A DNA stretch of 64,000 bases from Oryzias latipes (lineage: Eukaryota > Chordata > Actinopteri > Beloniformes > Adrianichthyidae). The position numbers were made by a program, and so were the translations under genes. How positions within the stretch are numbered: the first letter of the stretch is position 1; each line of letters opens with the position of its first letter. Shown here piece after piece: positions 62,936 to 64,000 of the stretch. The stretch covers positions 21,319,789 through 21,383,788 of the forward strand of contig NC_019880.2 of assembly GCF_002234675.1 (NCBI RefSeq). The letters are read 5' to 3'. The notes below the pieces were generated by a model that was given only the letters and a program-made list of their open reading frames with translations, did no database searches and was not told the origin of the DNA.

Positions 62936-64000
62936 CAGTTTTTCTCAGTCGCTTTAGTACAATTCTCAGATCAGAATTGAAGTTTGCAAATACGTGTGTG
63001 CATTTTTCAAAACAATTTGTACAAACAGCAAAACACTTTGGATTTCTTGCAAAAGCCTGTAACTTGCTCAAAATCTTTAGTTCATCTCTGAAAACTGAGT
63101 CTTCATGTCATTGAACATGTCAGTGCCATCAGAATGTCAAGTCCTTGTGTCATTGTCTACGAACAAGACAGTCAAATAACTTAGTCATGTTGTCAATATA
63201 ACTGTTTAGAGGGAGGTTCTGATGTAAACTATGGCTAAAGTTTGGATGACAATTATTGTAAAATGTAAGTTACACCCTTTTTGTTTGATTGCAAGAGACT
63301 GGACAAGATTCACATTTACACTTTTATTGTTCATATTGTAATTTGTTGACAGACCATGTCATACCAACATATAAAAAACCCACTGCAAACAGTAACACAA
63401 AGGGAAAAAAGATAGGACAACATTCTGTACAACAGTACAGGCAGTGCAGTAGGAATTGGTGTGGTCTTCCTACACCTCTTGTCCTTCCTGTATGTTAGGC
63501 CACAAATTCTCATCCACATCACAGCGAATATCCTCTCTTGTGATGCAGCGTGGAAATAATCTTTTAGAGTGTCTTATCCAGCCTCTGCAGGCGACTGCTG
63601 TGATGTCATCACACGCTGCATCCATGGCAGCCAGGAGGGTCATTTGTGTATGTGGCTGGCGATCATAAACTTTCCATCTCCATGCTGAGAAAAAGTCCTC
63701 AATAGGGTTAAGGAATGGAAGTAGGGTGAAATGAACTCCATCCGCATCCTGTTGTGGGCTGCAAACCTTTGCCTGATGATGTTGGAGTGATGTACTCACA
63801 TTGTCCCAAACTATCACATACGTTGGCAGGTGATGCAGACGTCACCTGAGAGCAATTTACCAATTCAGGACAGATTTAGACAAAAACATATAATGGAGAT
63901 GTATAGAAATATGTTTGTCACATTATGAAAACTTGGTTAACCATTTTGCAGTTAATGACTTATACGATGAACTAATGACTAGGTGTTTTGAGGGGTAAGA
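62936..64000 (-). mobile_element. Tc1/mariner-type DNA transposon, one end and transposase (continues past the window)
   Basis: After a TA at 62934-62935 the element begins CAGTTTTTCTCAGTCGCTTT, a fish terminal inverted repeat type. The minus strand from about 63830 down to 63470 encodes the transposase C-terminus. The opposite end is beyond 64000, so its intactness cannot be judged. Confidence 0.6.
63470..63830 (-). pseudogene. DDE transposase C-terminal part (IS630/Tc1-like superfamily)
   Basis: The frame includes YVIVWDNVS (first part), then LLPFLNPIEDFFSAWRWKVY with the catalytic Glu of the NPIE motif, then GWIRHSKRLFPRC and CDVDENLWP, ending at a TGA or TAG near 63470. The stretch between WDNVS and LPFLNPIE is divergent and probably frameshifted, so this copy looks damaged. 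The N-terminal DNA-binding part and the first catalytic Asp are not in the window. Confidence 0.7.

Overview
The window is nuclear DNA from a bony fish, most likely a teleost. Genes are split into many small GT-AG exons, introns are compact, and a large share of the non-coding DNA is fish-type interspersed repeats: tRNA-like SINEs, hAT, Tc1-like and other MITEs, L1-type and other LINE 3' ends, and solo LTRs. No RNA gene, CRISPR array or prokaryotic feature was seen.

Layout. (1) 1-370 (+): the last two exons of creatine kinase B. (2) 2,958-32,092 (-): a complete 16-exon MARK3 Ser/Thr kinase gene; the exons join without frame conflict into 726 codons. Its introns carry a 41-copy 10-bp minisatellite, a solo LTR and many MITEs. 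(3) 33,653-38,222 (-): complete EIF5, 10 coding exons, 432 codons, with 5' leader exons at about 39,189 and 39,911. (4) 40,740-45,080 (+): complete VPS29, including a 12-nt microexon. (5) 50,456-59,927 (+): a 9-10 exon gene for a Sec6/EXOC3-like (TNFAIP2/EXOC3L family) protein that seems to hold only the C-terminal half of the Sec6 fold. Its second intron carries an L1-type LINE inserted inside a hAT-like element. (6) 60,400-64,000: a repeat-rich tail with an L1 3' fragment, an LTR-like element, and one end of a Tc1/mariner-type transposon with a DDE transposase on the minus strand.

As far as I recall, the set TNFAIP2/EXOC3L4 - EIF5 - MARK3 - CKB matches human 14q32, with VPS29 added here and the Sec6-like gene pointing the other way. 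The genes do not form one pathway: CKB buffers ATP, MARK3 phosphorylates microtubule-associated and polarity proteins, EIF5 is the GAP for eIF2 in start-codon selection, VPS29 is a retromer subunit, and Sec6-like proteins act in membrane tethering or tubulation.

The most notable signals are: (a) an 80-nt alternative MARK3 exon that would switch the final exon into a second reading frame and replace the KA1 domain with a short tail; (b) two alternative EIF5 leaders, each opening a poor-context uORF that overlaps the EIF5 start; (c) the half-Sec6 gene; (d) the nested L1-in-hAT insertion with a 2-kb G-rich 3' UTR.
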